Below are positions 8,504-18,396 of a DNA stretch of 64,000 bases, piece after piece. The position numbers were made by a program, and so were the translations under genes. Source of the stretch: Acetobacter oeni (lineage in GTDB: Bacteria > Pseudomonadota > Alphaproteobacteria > Acetobacterales > Acetobacteraceae). The notes beneath the pieces are model-generated. The model was not told the DNA's origin. It saw only the letters and a list, made by a program, of their open reading frames with translations, and ran no database searches. Position 1 is the first letter of the stretch, and each line of letters starts with the position of its first letter. Location: contig NZ_WOTA01000013.1 in NCBI RefSeq assembly GCF_011516825.1, positions 52,157 to 116,156 of the forward strand, in the 5' to 3' direction.

Positions 8504-9964
8504 ATGACATTTCGCACTGGCCTGCTGTTCGGCGCTGCTTTCCTGACCGGGATTGTGGCGGGTCCCGGCCTTGTTCGTGTTGCTGAGGTGGGAACGGGTT
8601 CGTTTATGTTTGCCGCTTATGCGGACACCCTGCCTGCGGTGGCTGCCCCGGCGAACAGTCATGCCGAGACTTACCGGCTGCTGACGCTGTTTGGCAGCAT
8701 TTTCGATCTGGTTCGCGCTAACTACGTTGATCCGGTTTCTGACCGTGATCTGATCACCAATGCGCTGAACGGAATGCTGAGCGGGCTTGATCCGCACAGT
8801 TCCTACATGACCGAAAAACAGTATGCGGACATGCAGGTTCAGACTACCGGCAAGTTTGGCGGGCTGGGTCTGGAGGTTCAGGGCGAGGACGGGCATGTCC
8901 GGGTTGTGTCGCCGATTGACGGCACGCCGGCATGGAAGGCCGGGATCAAGCCTGGCGATTATATCGTGGCCATTGACGGGCATAATATCGATGGCAGTCC
9001 GCTGAACGATGCCGTTGAGAAGATGCGTGGCAAACCTGACACGAAGATCACGCTGACGATTATCCGGCCCAAGGCGGCGAAGCCGCTGGTGCTGACGATG
9101 ACGCGTGAGATCATTCATATCGAGGGCGTGAAATCGGTTCTTTACGACAAGACCGGTTATATTCGCATTCCGCAGTTTACCGAGGACACGTCGGCCGAGC
9201 TTCGTCGGGAATATGAGAAGCTGACGAAGCAGGCGGGTGGCAGGCTGACCGGCGGCCTTGTGATTGATCTTCGCAACGATCCGGGCGGGCTGCTCAATCA
9301 GGCCATTGATGTGTCTTCGTCTTTTATCCGCAATGGCGAGATTGTCTCTACGCGGGCGCGGCATCCGAAGGACAGTCAGCGCTGGGATGCCAAAGGCACG
9401 GACATGACGGACGGGCTGCCGCTTGTAGTGCTGACGAATGGCGGCTCGGCTTCGGCGAGTGAGATTGTGTCGGGTGCGTTGCAGGATCATCACCGGGCGG
9501 TGCTGGTCGGGACAAAGACATTCGGCAAGGGCTCGGTGCAGACGATCATGCCGATCCCGGGCAACGGAGCGGTGCGGCTGACGACGGCGCGGTATTATAC
9601 CCCGTCCGGACGGTCCATTCAGGGGCTGGGGATCGCGCCGGATATTGTAGTGAAAGAGAGCCGGGAAGAACCGGTGTTCAGTATTCGCGAAGCGGATCTG
9701 TCGCACATCATCAAGAATCAGGGTGGCAATCAGACGAAGCCGCCTGCGCGGGACGATCTGCCGGCCATTGCGTCGAAAATTCCGGATCAGCCACCGGCGA
9801 ACTGGCCGACCTATGACATGACGAAACCGGCTACGGACTTTCAGTTGCAGGAAGGCTTGCGGGTGGTTCGCAACATGGCGGGCGTAGCGGCTCCTGATCC
9901 TGTCGCAGGGCTGCCGCCCGCGCCTTCCGCCACCGCGACAAAGAGCGAGGTCTCCCATCACTAA
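8504..9964 (+). CDS. ctpA: Carboxy-terminal processing protease (S41 family)
   Basis: This periplasmic serine protease trims or degrades envelope proteins. After an N-terminal signal or anchor (FRTGLLFGAAFLTGIVAG) it has an S41 N-terminal region and a PDZ domain (FGGLGLEVQGEDGHVRVV to about residue 200). The catalytic domain has the Ser in NGGSASASEIVSG and the Lys in KTFGKGSVQT. A Pro-rich tail follows. ATG 8504 has GAGGAG 10 bases upstream and starts right before the signal sequence. Upstream frames (TTG 8405, ATG 8486) are also open. The EnvC-like gene upstream and the YibQ-like gene downstream are its usual neighbours. Confidence 0.93.
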   Translation: MTFRTGLLFGAAFLTGIVAGPGLVRVAEVGTGSFMFAAYADTLPAVAAPANSHAETYRLLTLFGSIFDLVRANYVDPVSDRDLITNALNGMLSGLDPHSSYMTEKQYADMQVQTTGKFGGLGLEVQGEDGHVRVVSPIDGTPAWKAGIKPGDYIVAIDGHNIDGSPLNDAVEKMRGKPDTKITLTIIRPKAAKPLVLTMTREIIHIEGVKSVLYDKTGYIRIPQFTEDTSAELRREYEKLTKQAGGRLTGGLVIDLRNDPGGLLNQAIDVSSSFIRNGEIVSTRARHPKDSQRWDAKGTDMTDGLPLVVLTNGGSASASEIVSGALQDHHRAVLVGTKTFGKGSVQTIMPIPGNGAVRLTTARYYTPSGRSIQGLGIAPDIVVKESREEPVFSIREADLSHIIKNQGGNQTKPPARDDLPAIASKIPDQPPANWPTYDMTKPATDFQLQEGLRVVRNMAGVAAPDPVAGLPPAPSATATKSEVSHH

Positions 9965-9983
9965 CGACGAGTCTGATCAGGCA

Positions 9984-11300
9984 GTGGCGGATACGACGCC
10001 CGGTTCTGAGGCTGGCCGCCTGTCCACCGCCTCTTTCTGGCAGCGGTTGCCGTCTTCGGGCCGTCTGTTCTTCAAGTTCTGGGGGGGCGTCTCGCTTGTT
10101 GCGCTGCTCGGAGCGATTGCGCTGCAGGAATTGTCGGCGCTGCACCGGTCCGGGCATGTGCCCGCCGCGACTCTGCCGAAGGTGGCTGCCGGCAAGGAGC
10201 AAGCGCCGGTCGGGACGGCTTCGCCCGCGTCTGCTCCTGTGCAGACTATTGTGAATAATGGTGATCCGGACTCGATGTTTCCGCCGCCTCCGTCCGGGGT
10301 GCATGCAATTCCCGCACCGTTGCCTGCGCTGCTGGAGCCGGCGCCGGGAGAGCCTGATCACAGTCTTCCAAAAATCGGGGCGGACGGCACGAGTCCGGGC
10401 AAAGTCTATGCGGCAGTGGTTCCGTCTGTTCCGGCCGGCAATGCGAGGATTGCGATTTTGCTCGACGGGTTTGGTCTGGCGGAGGATCTGAGCCGGACGG
10501 CCGTGCTGAATCTGCCGTCCGTTGTGTCTTTCGCCATTCCGGCCTATGCGCCGGCGCGACAGAGCCTGCTTAACGGTGCGCGTGAATACGGACATGAGCT
10601 TTTTCTGTCCCTGCCCATGCAGCCTTCGACCGCGCCTCTGGATGATGAAGGCCCTCGTGCGCTGGGTTACGACCATACGACAACCGTGGACCGGGATAAT
10701 CTGTTGTGGGCGCTCTCCCGCTTTAACGGGTATGCGGGCGTTACGAATGCATTTTCCGGGCTGGATGGGGATGCTTATGCTCAGTCTCCGGACTTCCGGA
10801 TGGTTTCAAAAGAGCTGAATTCGCGCGGGCTGAACTATCTGAACGCAACGCCGGAAACTTCGTGGCTTGGACCGGTTGCGGGTGAGAACGCGTCGATCAC
10901 GCTTGATACCAACGCGGACAGCACAGGTGTGGACGGACAACTGGCACATCTGGTGACGATGGCGAAGAGTTCCGGTCAGGCGATCGCCGTGGCCGGCCCG
11001 ATGCGTCCGGTTCTTCTGGACCGTCTTGCGGCATGGAGCCGGACTCTGGCCAGTCAGGGCGTGACGCTTGTTCCGGTGAGTTCCCTGGCCACCAGTGCCG
11101 CTCCGGTGACTGCGCCGTCCGGTCTGGCTCAGGCTGTCCAGATTTCCGGCACGGCACCGTTACCGCCGGCTCCGCCATCGTTTAAGACGCCGGTCAGCCC
11201 GGCATCCTCTGCCGTAACGGAAACACCACTGGAGCCACCGGCTTCGGCACCGTCTGCGGCGCCTGTTTCTGCGTCTGGACCGGCGCAACATAACAACTGA
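9984..11300 (+). CDS. Divergent polysaccharide deacetylase family protein (YibQ/DUF610)
   Basis: This 438-aa protein has an N-terminal transmembrane segment (FWGGVSLVALLGAIALQEL, about 31-50), a Pro/Ala linker, and a divergent polysaccharide deacetylase domain. The domain begins RIAILLDGFGLAEDLSR near 155 and includes ELFLSLPMQP and GVTNAFSGLDG. The last 80 residues are a Pro/Ala/Ser-rich tail. Its enzymatic activity is unproven, but it is typically encoded with EnvC-like and CtpA proteins, as here, suggesting peptidoglycan remodelling. GTG 9984 lies 19 bases after the ctpA stop. No better start codon is seen, so the exact N-terminus is open. Confidence 0.85.
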   Translation: MADTTPGSEAGRLSTASFWQRLPSSGRLFFKFWGGVSLVALLGAIALQELSALHRSGHVPAATLPKVAAGKEQAPVGTASPASAPVQTIVNNGDPDSMFPPPPSGVHAIPAPLPALLEPAPGEPDHSLPKIGADGTSPGKVYAAVVPSVPAGNARIAILLDGFGLAEDLSRTAVLNLPSVVSFAIPAYAPARQSLLNGAREYGHELFLSLPMQPSTAPLDDEGPRALGYDHTTTVDRDNLLWALSRFNGYAGVTNAFSGLDGDAYAQSPDFRMVSKELNSRGLNYLNATPETSWLGPVAGENASITLDTNADSTGVDGQLAHLVTMAKSSGQAIAVAGPMRPVLLDRLAAWSRTLASQGVTLVPVSSLATSAAPVTAPSGLAQAVQISGTAPLPPAPPSFKTPVSPASSAVTETPLEPPASAPSAAPVSASGPAQHNN

Positions 11301-11318
11301 CCGGGAGGCGTGACTGCT

Positions 11319-11813
11319 ATGGCCGATGCTTCTGCCCTTCCCTACCGGCGAAATGTCGGGGCTGTCATTTTCGCTTCGTCGGGGCGGATATTTGTTGCGC
11401 GCCGGACGGATATGCCCGGTGCCGGGGGCGGGCCGGATGAAGGTGTCTGGCAGTGTCCTCAGGGCGGGATTGATGACGGGGAGCAACCTGACGTCGCGGT
11501 TCTGCGCGAGGTTCAGGAGGAGACGGGCATGACGTCACTGACCAGGCTCGGTGAGTATCCGGACTGGCTGAGTTACGATCTGCCGGATCATCTGATTGGC
11601 AAGGCGCTGGGGGGCCGGTTTCGCGGGCAGACGCAGAAATGGTTTGCGCTGCGGTTTACCAGTGATGAGAGCGAGATTCGGCTCGATCTTCAGGCGCATC
11701 AGGAATTTGATGCCTGGAAGTGGATTGAACTTGCGGAGCTGCCACGTTTGAATGTTGGTTTTAAGAAGCCGGTTTATGAGAAGCTGGCTGTGGCGTTCGC
11801 ACGGTTCGGATAG
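11319..11813 (+). CDS. rppH: RNA pyrophosphohydrolase RppH (Nudix)
   Basis: It removes pyrophosphate from 5'-triphosphate RNA, starting mRNA decay; related enzymes also cleave dinucleoside polyphosphates. The Nudix box runs from GGIDDGE to REVQEETGM (residues about 49-71) and is complete. WQCPQGG and the C-terminal FDAWKWIELAELP match the RppH subfamily. The start is ATG 11319 because GGGAGG at 11303-11308 is 10 bases away, while it is only 1 base from the alternative GTG 11310. The gap to the preceding gene is 18 bases, so it is probably co-transcribed. Confidence 0.95.
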   Translation: MADASALPYRRNVGAVIFASSGRIFVARRTDMPGAGGGPDEGVWQCPQGGIDDGEQPDVAVLREVQEETGMTSLTRLGEYPDWLSYDLPDHLIGKALGGRFRGQTQKWFALRFTSDESEIRLDLQAHQEFDAWKWIELAELPRLNVGFKKPVYEKLAVAFARFG

Positions 11814-11858
11814 TATAGCAATCCATTACTTTGATGTGGTCGTTCCTGTTTAATTATT

Positions 11859-11886
11859 CTGTGTTTTCCGGTTTTTACACAGTTTT
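11859..11886 (+). terminator. Possible rppH terminator
   Basis: A 6-bp stem (CTGTGT 11859-11864, ACACAG 11877-11882) with a 12-base loop is followed by TTTTCCTTT. The stem is weak, but it sits in the AT-rich 125-base gap between the convergent genes rppH and tamB. Confidence 0.35.
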
Positions 11887-11938
11887 CCTTTAGAATTAAG
11901 TGCTGATGCCGGTTTCATGCCTGCCTGAACGGCTGGCT

Positions 11939-14900
11939 TCAGTACCGATATTGCCAGAGGAGGCCGACGCTGCTGCCGGGGTCGTTTTCGGGCGTTGTGA
12001 AGCCGGTGACGTTGCCGCCGGTGCCGACTGTTGTGTTGAGTTTCAGATGTTTGGTGAGATCGACCTGGACCTGGGCCTGGGTTCCGGAGCCGGAAGTGGC
12101 CTGTTTGGCACCGACATAGACGCCTTTCATGACGTATTTTCCGGCTTCGATACTGGCGCCGCCGTTTCCGACACCAGAGCCGCCGCCGACGGCCAGGCGG
12201 TCGAGACCGAGGGTTTTGCGGACGGTGCCGAGGGGGTCGAAGCCTGAGCCGCCGGCGAGTGTGGCGAGGGCGGCACCGATTTCGGCCATCTGCGCGGTCG
12301 AAAGCGAATGGGAGTCCGTGCCGAAGAGCAGCATGGCGAGGATCTGATCCTGTGGCAGTTGCGGAATTGAGTCGAAGGCGATCTTCGGGCTGCTGGCGTA
12401 TCCGGTGACTTTCAGCATGGCAGTCTGACCCTCGACGCTGCGGTCGGCTTCGAAATCCAGGCTGGGGTCCAGCTTGTGGCTGATGCCGGTTCCGTTAAAT
12501 CCGACCTGTCCGCGCGTGAAATTCAGGGTGACGCCGCCGAAGCTGAAGAGACCCCGGCGCATATCGAAGCCGCCTTCGATGGCAGGTGTGGCGGCGGTTC
12601 CGCCGATATGGAGATTACCGGCCATTTCGGCGTCGAGACCGTGGCCGCGCACAAAGAATTCGCCGGGTGAAGTCAGTTTCAGGTCGAGACCGATGACGCG
12701 GCTGGTTGTTTTTTCGGTTTCGTCCGGTTTTTTGTCTCCGGGCCGGATGACATTGAGCGTGGCGACGGAGGACGGCATCGAGTTCGGGATGTTGATTTCG
12801 ACATGCGGCAGCGTGATCTGGCCGGCGACATCGACGCGGGTATCGGCCTGGCCCTTGACGGCGATATCGGCGTTGATCAGGGCGGTCAGCAGATCGCTGG
12901 CGATGGGCTGGGCTTTATTCGCGGTCAGGTGCAGATCGACCGGCATGCCGGGTGCGAAAGCGCCGACGCTGCCGCTGAGATTGATGGTGCCGTCTTTACC
13001 GGCATGGGCGACGAAGGACCGGATGACCAGGCTGTCATGCTGCGCGACGATGGCAGCTTCGATATTCTGAAGATGGAGGCCCTGAGCGAAATCCTGGATA
13101 TCGCCGTTATGCAGCGTGACGTTTCCGGTCGCTTCCGGGCGGGTGGTAGTGCCGGCGATATTGAGGGCGAAGCTGACCTGGCCGAGGGCCTGTCTGCCGC
13201 TGGCGCCGAGCATGGCGTTGGCGAGGGAGAGATCCAGATTGCCGTGGGTTTGCAGGCCGATGGAACCGGTTTTCGAGGTCGGAACGGTGCCGTCGGCTTC
13301 GATGTTCAGTTTCGATCCGGCATTGGCGCGGGCATTGATGCGGGCGATGGTGCCGGCGAGATCGGCGGTGGCGTCGATCCGGGCGGGCGGGAGTGAGGCG
13401 GCGTCGCCGGTGGTCATATGCAGGTCGCGCCCGGTGAGGGACACGTTGCCACGGGGCGCATCGAGGGTGCCGCTGAGTTTTGCGTCGGCGGAAAGGGTGC
13501 CGGCGGCATGGAGCGTGGGGACGAAGGGCTGAGCGAGGGCGGGTGTGACGTTCTTCACCGAGGCGGTGAGGCTGAGCGCGGGCCGGACAGTGCCGGCGAG
13601 GTCGATCGATGCCGGGGTGACGCCTTTCGGCGCGACGGTGGCGCGGAGGTGATCGACGCCTGTGGTTTTCCCCCAGGACACCGTTGCCGGGGACTGAAGC
13701 AGGAGATTTTCACCTTTGGCGGTGGCGGTCAGGCGGCTGATTCTGACGTTCTGAGCCGGAATATTTGCGACGGCGGCGAGATCGAGCGTGCCGGGCGCGC
13801 CGTAGAGGTCGGAAAAGCGGGCCTGAGCGGTGGTGGTCAGGGCGGTTTGCGGGCCTTTGACGGTGGCGTTCAGGCTGCCTGCGACCGAGGGAGCGGCGAC
13901 TCTGTCGAGAGCGAGGGTGAGATCGGCGCCCGGAGACCCCTCCGGGTCGGTGATGGTGCCTGTGAGTTTGATGGCGCCGACGCTGTAGGGAGCCATGGCG
14001 GCGGTGCCGGAGACATCGATTTTTGCCCGCACCGGAGCACTGTCAGTGGCGGCGGTGGTGTTGAGGGACGCCGCGAGTGTGCCGGAGACGGGCTGGCCGA
14101 TGAGATTGCGCAGGTCGGCGAGGCGGGCGACGCGGAGGGCGAGCGTGCCGAGCGGGATTTTCCGTTTTGCCGGGAGATCGAGCGTGCCGGCACCGTGGAC
14201 ACTGTTCCAGTCGAGTTTTGTCAGGGTGAGGTACCGGTTGCTTTCGGCATCCTGGGCGAAGGTTGCATCGAGGGCGAGCGGGGCGCGGTCGATGGTTCCG
14301 TCGGCGGTGACGTGGCCCTGGGGAAGGGCTGGCAGATGCGCGATGTCGGCGTCGAGCGTGACCGGGGCTTTCGGCATGGTGGCGGTGCCGAAATCACTGG
14401 CGAGGCGGGCTTTGGCGGCGAAGTCGTCGGCGGGACCGGTGGCGGTCAGATCCAGTTTCGCGGTGCCGCGCAGGGTTTTCCCGACGGCGGCGAGGTCAGG
14501 CAGGGTCAGGCTGGCCCGGGCATCGAGAGTGGTGTTGCTGCCTGCCTTATCGGGGCTGTTTTTCTCGCGGGTTTTTTCGGCGGACTGGGTGGCGGTGCCG
14601 TCGGCGGTGAGGTGGAGGGCTTTTCCGTCCAGAGCCAGGGTGTCGAGATGGATTGTGCGGTCGCCCTGCCCGCTTTCCCGCATGGTGGCGTGCGCGGCGA
14701 GTTTGCCACTGGCACCGATGAGTTTGACGGCCTGTTCAAGACCGCTGAGCGCGGCGATGTCACCGTTCAGGCTGAGCGTGGTGGTGTCACCGGGATGAGC
14801 CGGGTCGGATTTATCCGGCAGGGCGAAGGTGGCGGTGAGGCCGGCATGACCGCCGAGTTTCTGGCCGCCCATGGCGGCGAGGGGCGCGAGATCGGGCAGG

Positions 14901-16204
14901 GTCAGCTTCGCGTTGCCTTTGACGGCGGGTTTTGTCGCGGTGTCGGCCTCCAGCGCGAGGAGCGGATGGGTGACGGTGAGGGTGGCGCGGCGGGCCGGGT
15001 CTTCAGGGGCGTAGGTGGCATCGAGCAGGACGGGGGCGGAGGCGAGCAGGGTCGGGTTGCCGCCGGGGATGCGGAGGCCCGTGGCGGACGCGTGCAGATG
15101 CAGAAGGTTGATCTGATCGCCCTGCCCTATTCCGTCGAATGTTGCGTTAAGGGCGCCGAGTTGCGTGCTGCCCGCGACGACGCTGTCCAGGGTGAGAGCT
15201 GCTGTGCCGGCGGGCGCGGTAAACGGGCCGCTGAGTTTCGCGGTGAGGCTTGCGGCCTGCCAGCTCAGGTTCGGGCCGGGCGTCATGGCCGGGGCGGTGA
15301 GGTTTGCGGTGATATCGGCGGTGCTGGCGAGGAGATTCAGTTTGCCGCTGATGGCGGCGGAGATGTTTCCGGCGTCGGCGTTCAGGTCCAGCGCGGCGCT
15401 GTCGGTGGGGCCGTTCAGCGTCATGGCGAGGGCGACGGGCGTAAGGTCCGGCATGTGGGTCATGCCGGCGACGAGGCCATCTTTGCCGTCCTGGGCGTGG
15501 AGCTTCAGATTGACGTGTTTCGCATCGGTTTTTGCGATGAGGTTCAGGGTTCCGGCGGCGTCGAGGCGGGTCAGGTCGATGACGATGTCGGAGGCGGGCA
15601 GGTTTTTGAAGGACGGGTTGTTGAGCAGGGCATCGAGGCTCGGAAGCGTGGCGTGGCCTTTCAGGGCGAGCACGGCGGGGATGCCGGCGAGCGGCGCGCC
15701 GACTTCGATGCGACGGGCCTCGACCTTGCGGACATCGATGGCGAGGCCGGTTTTCGTGGGGCCGGTGGACGGGGTGGCGGGTTGATTCGGGTCCGAATAA
15801 GGCAGCCGCGGGATGGCGAGGCGATCGGCGCTGACGAAATCGACGCGGGCGGTGCGGGCGATCATACGCAGGGGCGACCAGTCGAATTCGAGATTGTCGA
15901 TGGTCAGCCAGACGCCTTTTGTGTCGCGCAGTTCGAGACGCGCGAGGTGGAGCGCGTCGGGGAAGCGGCCTTTGAGGCCGGAGATGACGACGGTTCCGCC
16001 GGTAAGCGATGCGGTTTCGCGTTCGAGGAAGTGGCGGCCGGGACTGACATTGGCACCGATGAGGACGATGCCGACGGTGAGCACGGCGAGACCGGCGACC
16101 GAGGCGACAGTGAGGCCTGCGCCCTTCGCTATTCGGCGGGGCCAGGAGCGGCGTGGCTTTTCCGGAGCGTCGGGTGGGGGGGGAGTGTTCTGATCCGTGG
16201 GCAT
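11939..16204 (-). CDS. tamB: Translocation and assembly module subunit TamB
   Basis: This is a very long (1421-aa) inner-membrane-anchored AsmA/DUF490 protein that bridges the periplasm to TamA, helping outer-membrane protein insertion and probably phospholipid transport. An N-terminal transmembrane helix (GLTVASVAGLAVLTVGIVLI, about 27-46) follows a Pro-rich cytosolic start. The bulk is repetitive beta-strand sequence rich in Ala, Thr, Asp and Gly, and the conserved C-terminal DUF490 region ends with LWQYRY. The frame is open further upstream, but ATG 16204 is chosen because it overlaps the tamA stop as TGATG and has GGGAGAAACC just before it. Translation is probably coupled to tamA. Confidence 0.93.
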   Translation of the reverse strand: MPTDQNTPPPPDAPEKPRRSWPRRIAKGAGLTVASVAGLAVLTVGIVLIGANVSPGRHFLERETASLTGGTVVISGLKGRFPDALHLARLELRDTKGVWLTIDNLEFDWSPLRMIARTARVDFVSADRLAIPRLPYSDPNQPATPSTGPTKTGLAIDVRKVEARRIEVGAPLAGIPAVLALKGHATLPSLDALLNNPSFKNLPASDIVIDLTRLDAAGTLNLIAKTDAKHVNLKLHAQDGKDGLVAGMTHMPDLTPVALAMTLNGPTDSAALDLNADAGNISAAISGKLNLLASTADITANLTAPAMTPGPNLSWQAASLTAKLSGPFTAPAGTAALTLDSVVAGSTQLGALNATFDGIGQGDQINLLHLHASATGLRIPGGNPTLLASAPVLLDATYAPEDPARRATLTVTHPLLALEADTATKPAVKGNAKLTLPDLAPLAAMGGQKLGGHAGLTATFALPDKSDPAHPGDTTTLSLNGDIAALSGLEQAVKLIGASGKLAAHATMRESGQGDRTIHLDTLALDGKALHLTADGTATQSAEKTREKNSPDKAGSNTTLDARASLTLPDLAAVGKTLRGTAKLDLTATGPADDFAAKARLASDFGTATMPKAPVTLDADIAHLPALPQGHVTADGTIDRAPLALDATFAQDAESNRYLTLTKLDWNSVHGAGTLDLPAKRKIPLGTLALRVARLADLRNLIGQPVSGTLAASLNTTAATDSAPVRAKIDVSGTAAMAPYSVGAIKLTGTITDPEGSPGADLTLALDRVAAPSVAGSLNATVKGPQTALTTTAQARFSDLYGAPGTLDLAAVANIPAQNVRISRLTATAKGENLLLQSPATVSWGKTTGVDHLRATVAPKGVTPASIDLAGTVRPALSLTASVKNVTPALAQPFVPTLHAAGTLSADAKLSGTLDAPRGNVSLTGRDLHMTTGDAASLPPARIDATADLAGTIARINARANAGSKLNIEADGTVPTSKTGSIGLQTHGNLDLSLANAMLGASGRQALGQVSFALNIAGTTTRPEATGNVTLHNGDIQDFAQGLHLQNIEAAIVAQHDSLVIRSFVAHAGKDGTINLSGSVGAFAPGMPVDLHLTANKAQPIASDLLTALINADIAVKGQADTRVDVAGQITLPHVEINIPNSMPSSVATLNVIRPGDKKPDETEKTTSRVIGLDLKLTSPGEFFVRGHGLDAEMAGNLHIGGTAATPAIEGGFDMRRGLFSFGGVTLNFTRGQVGFNGTGISHKLDPSLDFEADRSVEGQTAMLKVTGYASSPKIAFDSIPQLPQDQILAMLLFGTDSHSLSTAQMAEIGAALATLAGGSGFDPLGTVRKTLGLDRLAVGGGSGVGNGGASIEAGKYVMKGVYVGAKQATSGSGTQAQVQVDLTKHLKLNTTVGTGGNVTGFTTPENDPGSSVGLLWQYRY

Positions 16205-18276
16205 CAGAAGGTTTCTCCCAGGCCGATATAGAGTTCCCATTTATCGCCGCGTGGCGGGCGGTTGAGCGGGACGGCGATGTCGAGGCGGATGGGGCCGATG
16301 GGGGTGAAGTAGCGGGCGCCCCCGCCGGCGCCGACGCGAAGGGTGCCATGGAAGGGGGCGCTGCCGGAGCCGACCTGCCCGGCGTCGATGAAGGCTGCCG
16401 CGCCGAAGCTTTTCAGGATTCGCTGGCGAAATTCAACGGTGCCGGCATCGAGCGACGTGCCGCCGATGGCATATTTGGTGCCGGCGAACTGGGGGCCGAC
16501 CCCCTGGTAGCGGTAGCCGCGGATGGTTGCGGTGCCGCCGCCATAGAGGCGCTGATCGGGCGGGATGTCGAGCGTGGAGGCGCCCTGGACGCTGCCGACG
16601 ATGGCGCGGAAGGCGAAGACGCTGCGTCCGGGTCGGGTCAGGCCGGTGCGGGCGAGATCGACATAGGTCGAGGCGTTGGCCTGGAGCAGGGCAAAGAAGG
16701 ATGTGCCCTGATCGAAGGATGCTGAGGGCGTGGCGCTGAGGGAGACACGCCAGCCGCGTGTGGCGGGCAGAAGCGGGGAGGCCAGGTCGGTATTGTCGAA
16801 GTTCGCGGAAACCGGGGCGAAGACCATCGTGTAGTCTCTGGTGATCCAGAACTGCTCGATTTTTTCCTGTTCGGCGGCGAGACCGTAGGAGATGTTCCAG
16901 TGCTGGTTGAGGCGGCGGACGATGCCCGCGCGGGCGATGAGGGCGGTCTGGCGGTACGAGTAGAAATCCTGTTTCAGGCCTTCGAGACGGAAGCTGGCGT
17001 TCTGGTGTCGTCCGGGGAAATCGGGCTTGAAGAGGTCGGCGTAGATGTCGTAGCCGAGGCCCTGCTGGGCGGAGCCGCCGAGGCCGGTGACGAGGGTGGT
17101 CAGGCGCAGGCGCTCGGCGTTGCCGAACAGATTGTAATGCGTCCAGGTGGCGCCGACCCGTCCGCCGAGATCGGTCGAGTAGCCGATTTCGGCGCCGACC
17201 GAGTGGCGTTTGGCTTCCTTGAAACTGAAGGTGAGCGGCATGGAGCCGTCGGGGGCGAGTTTCGGGGCGGCCTTGACGCCGACGGTTGAGAAGATGCCCA
17301 GGGCGGCGAGATCCTGACGTGCGCTTTCGATTTTCGACGGCTGATAGAGCTGGCCGGGCGCGACATTGAGGCGACGGTGGATGAAGGCCGGTTTTGTCTT
17401 GTCCAGACCTTTCAGGGCGATGTTGCCGATATCGGCTTTGGGGCCGATGGAGACCGGGAATGTCAGATCCAGGGTGCGGGTGGCCGGACGGAGCCAGGCT
17501 GTCGGGATATCGACATTTGCCAGCGGGTGGCCTTCCTCCTGGAGTTTGCCGGCGAGGATATCACCGGCGCCGAGCACTTTTGACGCGATGGCGGGGTCTC
17601 CGGATGTCAGGCCGAAAGCGGTTTTCTCGGCGGGCGAAAGTATGACGGGCTGCTTTTTATCGGGTGAGACCAGGCGGACGGTGCCGAGATGGTAGAGCGG
17701 ACCGGGGCTGGCGGTGACGGTGACGGAGAGTGTTTCGCCGGTCGGGATACTGCCGAGCCATTGCGGGAGTGAGATGTCGTTGCCGTCGATCTGTACTTCG
17801 GGCGGGGCTTTGGCGGTTTTGGGACGCCTGACGGTAACGGTCACATGTCCTTCGTAATAGCCGAAGCTTTCGAGGGCGGTGGTCATCCGGGCGTATTCGC
17901 TGCGAATCCGTCCGGCGAGGGCGAACGGGCCGACGGCGTGGGTTTTTTGCAGGCTCAGGAGATCTGACGAGGCAGTGAGAGCGGCGTCGAGATCCGTGTT
18001 TTTCGTGGGTTCGATGGTGGTGGTGTAGGGCAGCGTCGGACCGCTCGGCGCGATTGTTTTAGTGGTCTTTTTTGCTTTGGCGAGCGCTGTCTGCGCGTGG
18101 AACGGGGTGAACGCGGTGATGGTCAGCAGGAGCGCGAGCGCGCCGGGCAATGGCCAGTCGCATTGCGGGCGGGCGGGCATGTCCCGCACTGAGAGCAGGG
18201 CTTCCGGCCGGAGGCGCTCCGGGGGCGAAACAGTGGTCCGCCGGCGGAATCCGGGAAGGGGAAATCGTCCTCTCAT
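16204..18276 (-). CDS. tamA: Autotransporter assembly outer-membrane protein TamA (BamA family)
   Basis: This 690-aa outer-membrane beta-barrel protein works with TamB. It has a signal sequence (PLPGALALLLTITAFTPF followed by HAQTALA), POTRA-like repeats (about 100-370), and a 16-strand type barrel ending in the outer-membrane sorting pattern LYIGLGETF with a terminal Phe. GGGTATIRGYRYQGVGPQF is the conserved RGY motif of the lid loop. The start is uncertain: the longest frame starts at 18276, but Met at 18180 lies directly before the signal peptide and is attractive. A 120-base gap separates it from the divergent acyltransferase gene and should hold promoters for both. Confidence 0.93.
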   Translation of the reverse strand: MRGRFPLPGFRRRTTVSPPERLRPEALLSVRDMPARPQCDWPLPGALALLLTITAFTPFHAQTALAKAKKTTKTIAPSGPTLPYTTTIEPTKNTDLDAALTASSDLLSLQKTHAVGPFALAGRIRSEYARMTTALESFGYYEGHVTVTVRRPKTAKAPPEVQIDGNDISLPQWLGSIPTGETLSVTVTASPGPLYHLGTVRLVSPDKKQPVILSPAEKTAFGLTSGDPAIASKVLGAGDILAGKLQEEGHPLANVDIPTAWLRPATRTLDLTFPVSIGPKADIGNIALKGLDKTKPAFIHRRLNVAPGQLYQPSKIESARQDLAALGIFSTVGVKAAPKLAPDGSMPLTFSFKEAKRHSVGAEIGYSTDLGGRVGATWTHYNLFGNAERLRLTTLVTGLGGSAQQGLGYDIYADLFKPDFPGRHQNASFRLEGLKQDFYSYRQTALIARAGIVRRLNQHWNISYGLAAEQEKIEQFWITRDYTMVFAPVSANFDNTDLASPLLPATRGWRVSLSATPSASFDQGTSFFALLQANASTYVDLARTGLTRPGRSVFAFRAIVGSVQGASTLDIPPDQRLYGGGTATIRGYRYQGVGPQFAGTKYAIGGTSLDAGTVEFRQRILKSFGAAAFIDAGQVGSGSAPFHGTLRVGAGGGARYFTPIGPIRLDIAVPLNRPPRGDKWELYIGLGETF

Positions 18277-18396
18277 CAGGTTCTTAATGACATGAATAAG
18301 CGGTAAAGCGATGCAGGACTTTGCGAAAAAACCTTCTTTTCATACGATTTTTTATGTGTCTTTCCGGCGCGTTGTCGTCATCCGCTATTTGGGAGT

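Noticed and set aside
8387..9961. A 524-codon minus-strand frame opposite ctpA
   Set aside because: It is an antisense shadow of a gene with PDZ and S41 catalytic motifs; the translation is Arg-rich without a recognisable domain.
13418..16231. A 937-codon plus-strand open frame opposite tamB
   Set aside because: It is the mirror of the Ala/Gly/Thr-rich tamB repeats. The translation is Gly/Glu/Arg-rich with no domain or ribosome binding site, while the minus-strand frame is a full TamB coupled to TamA.
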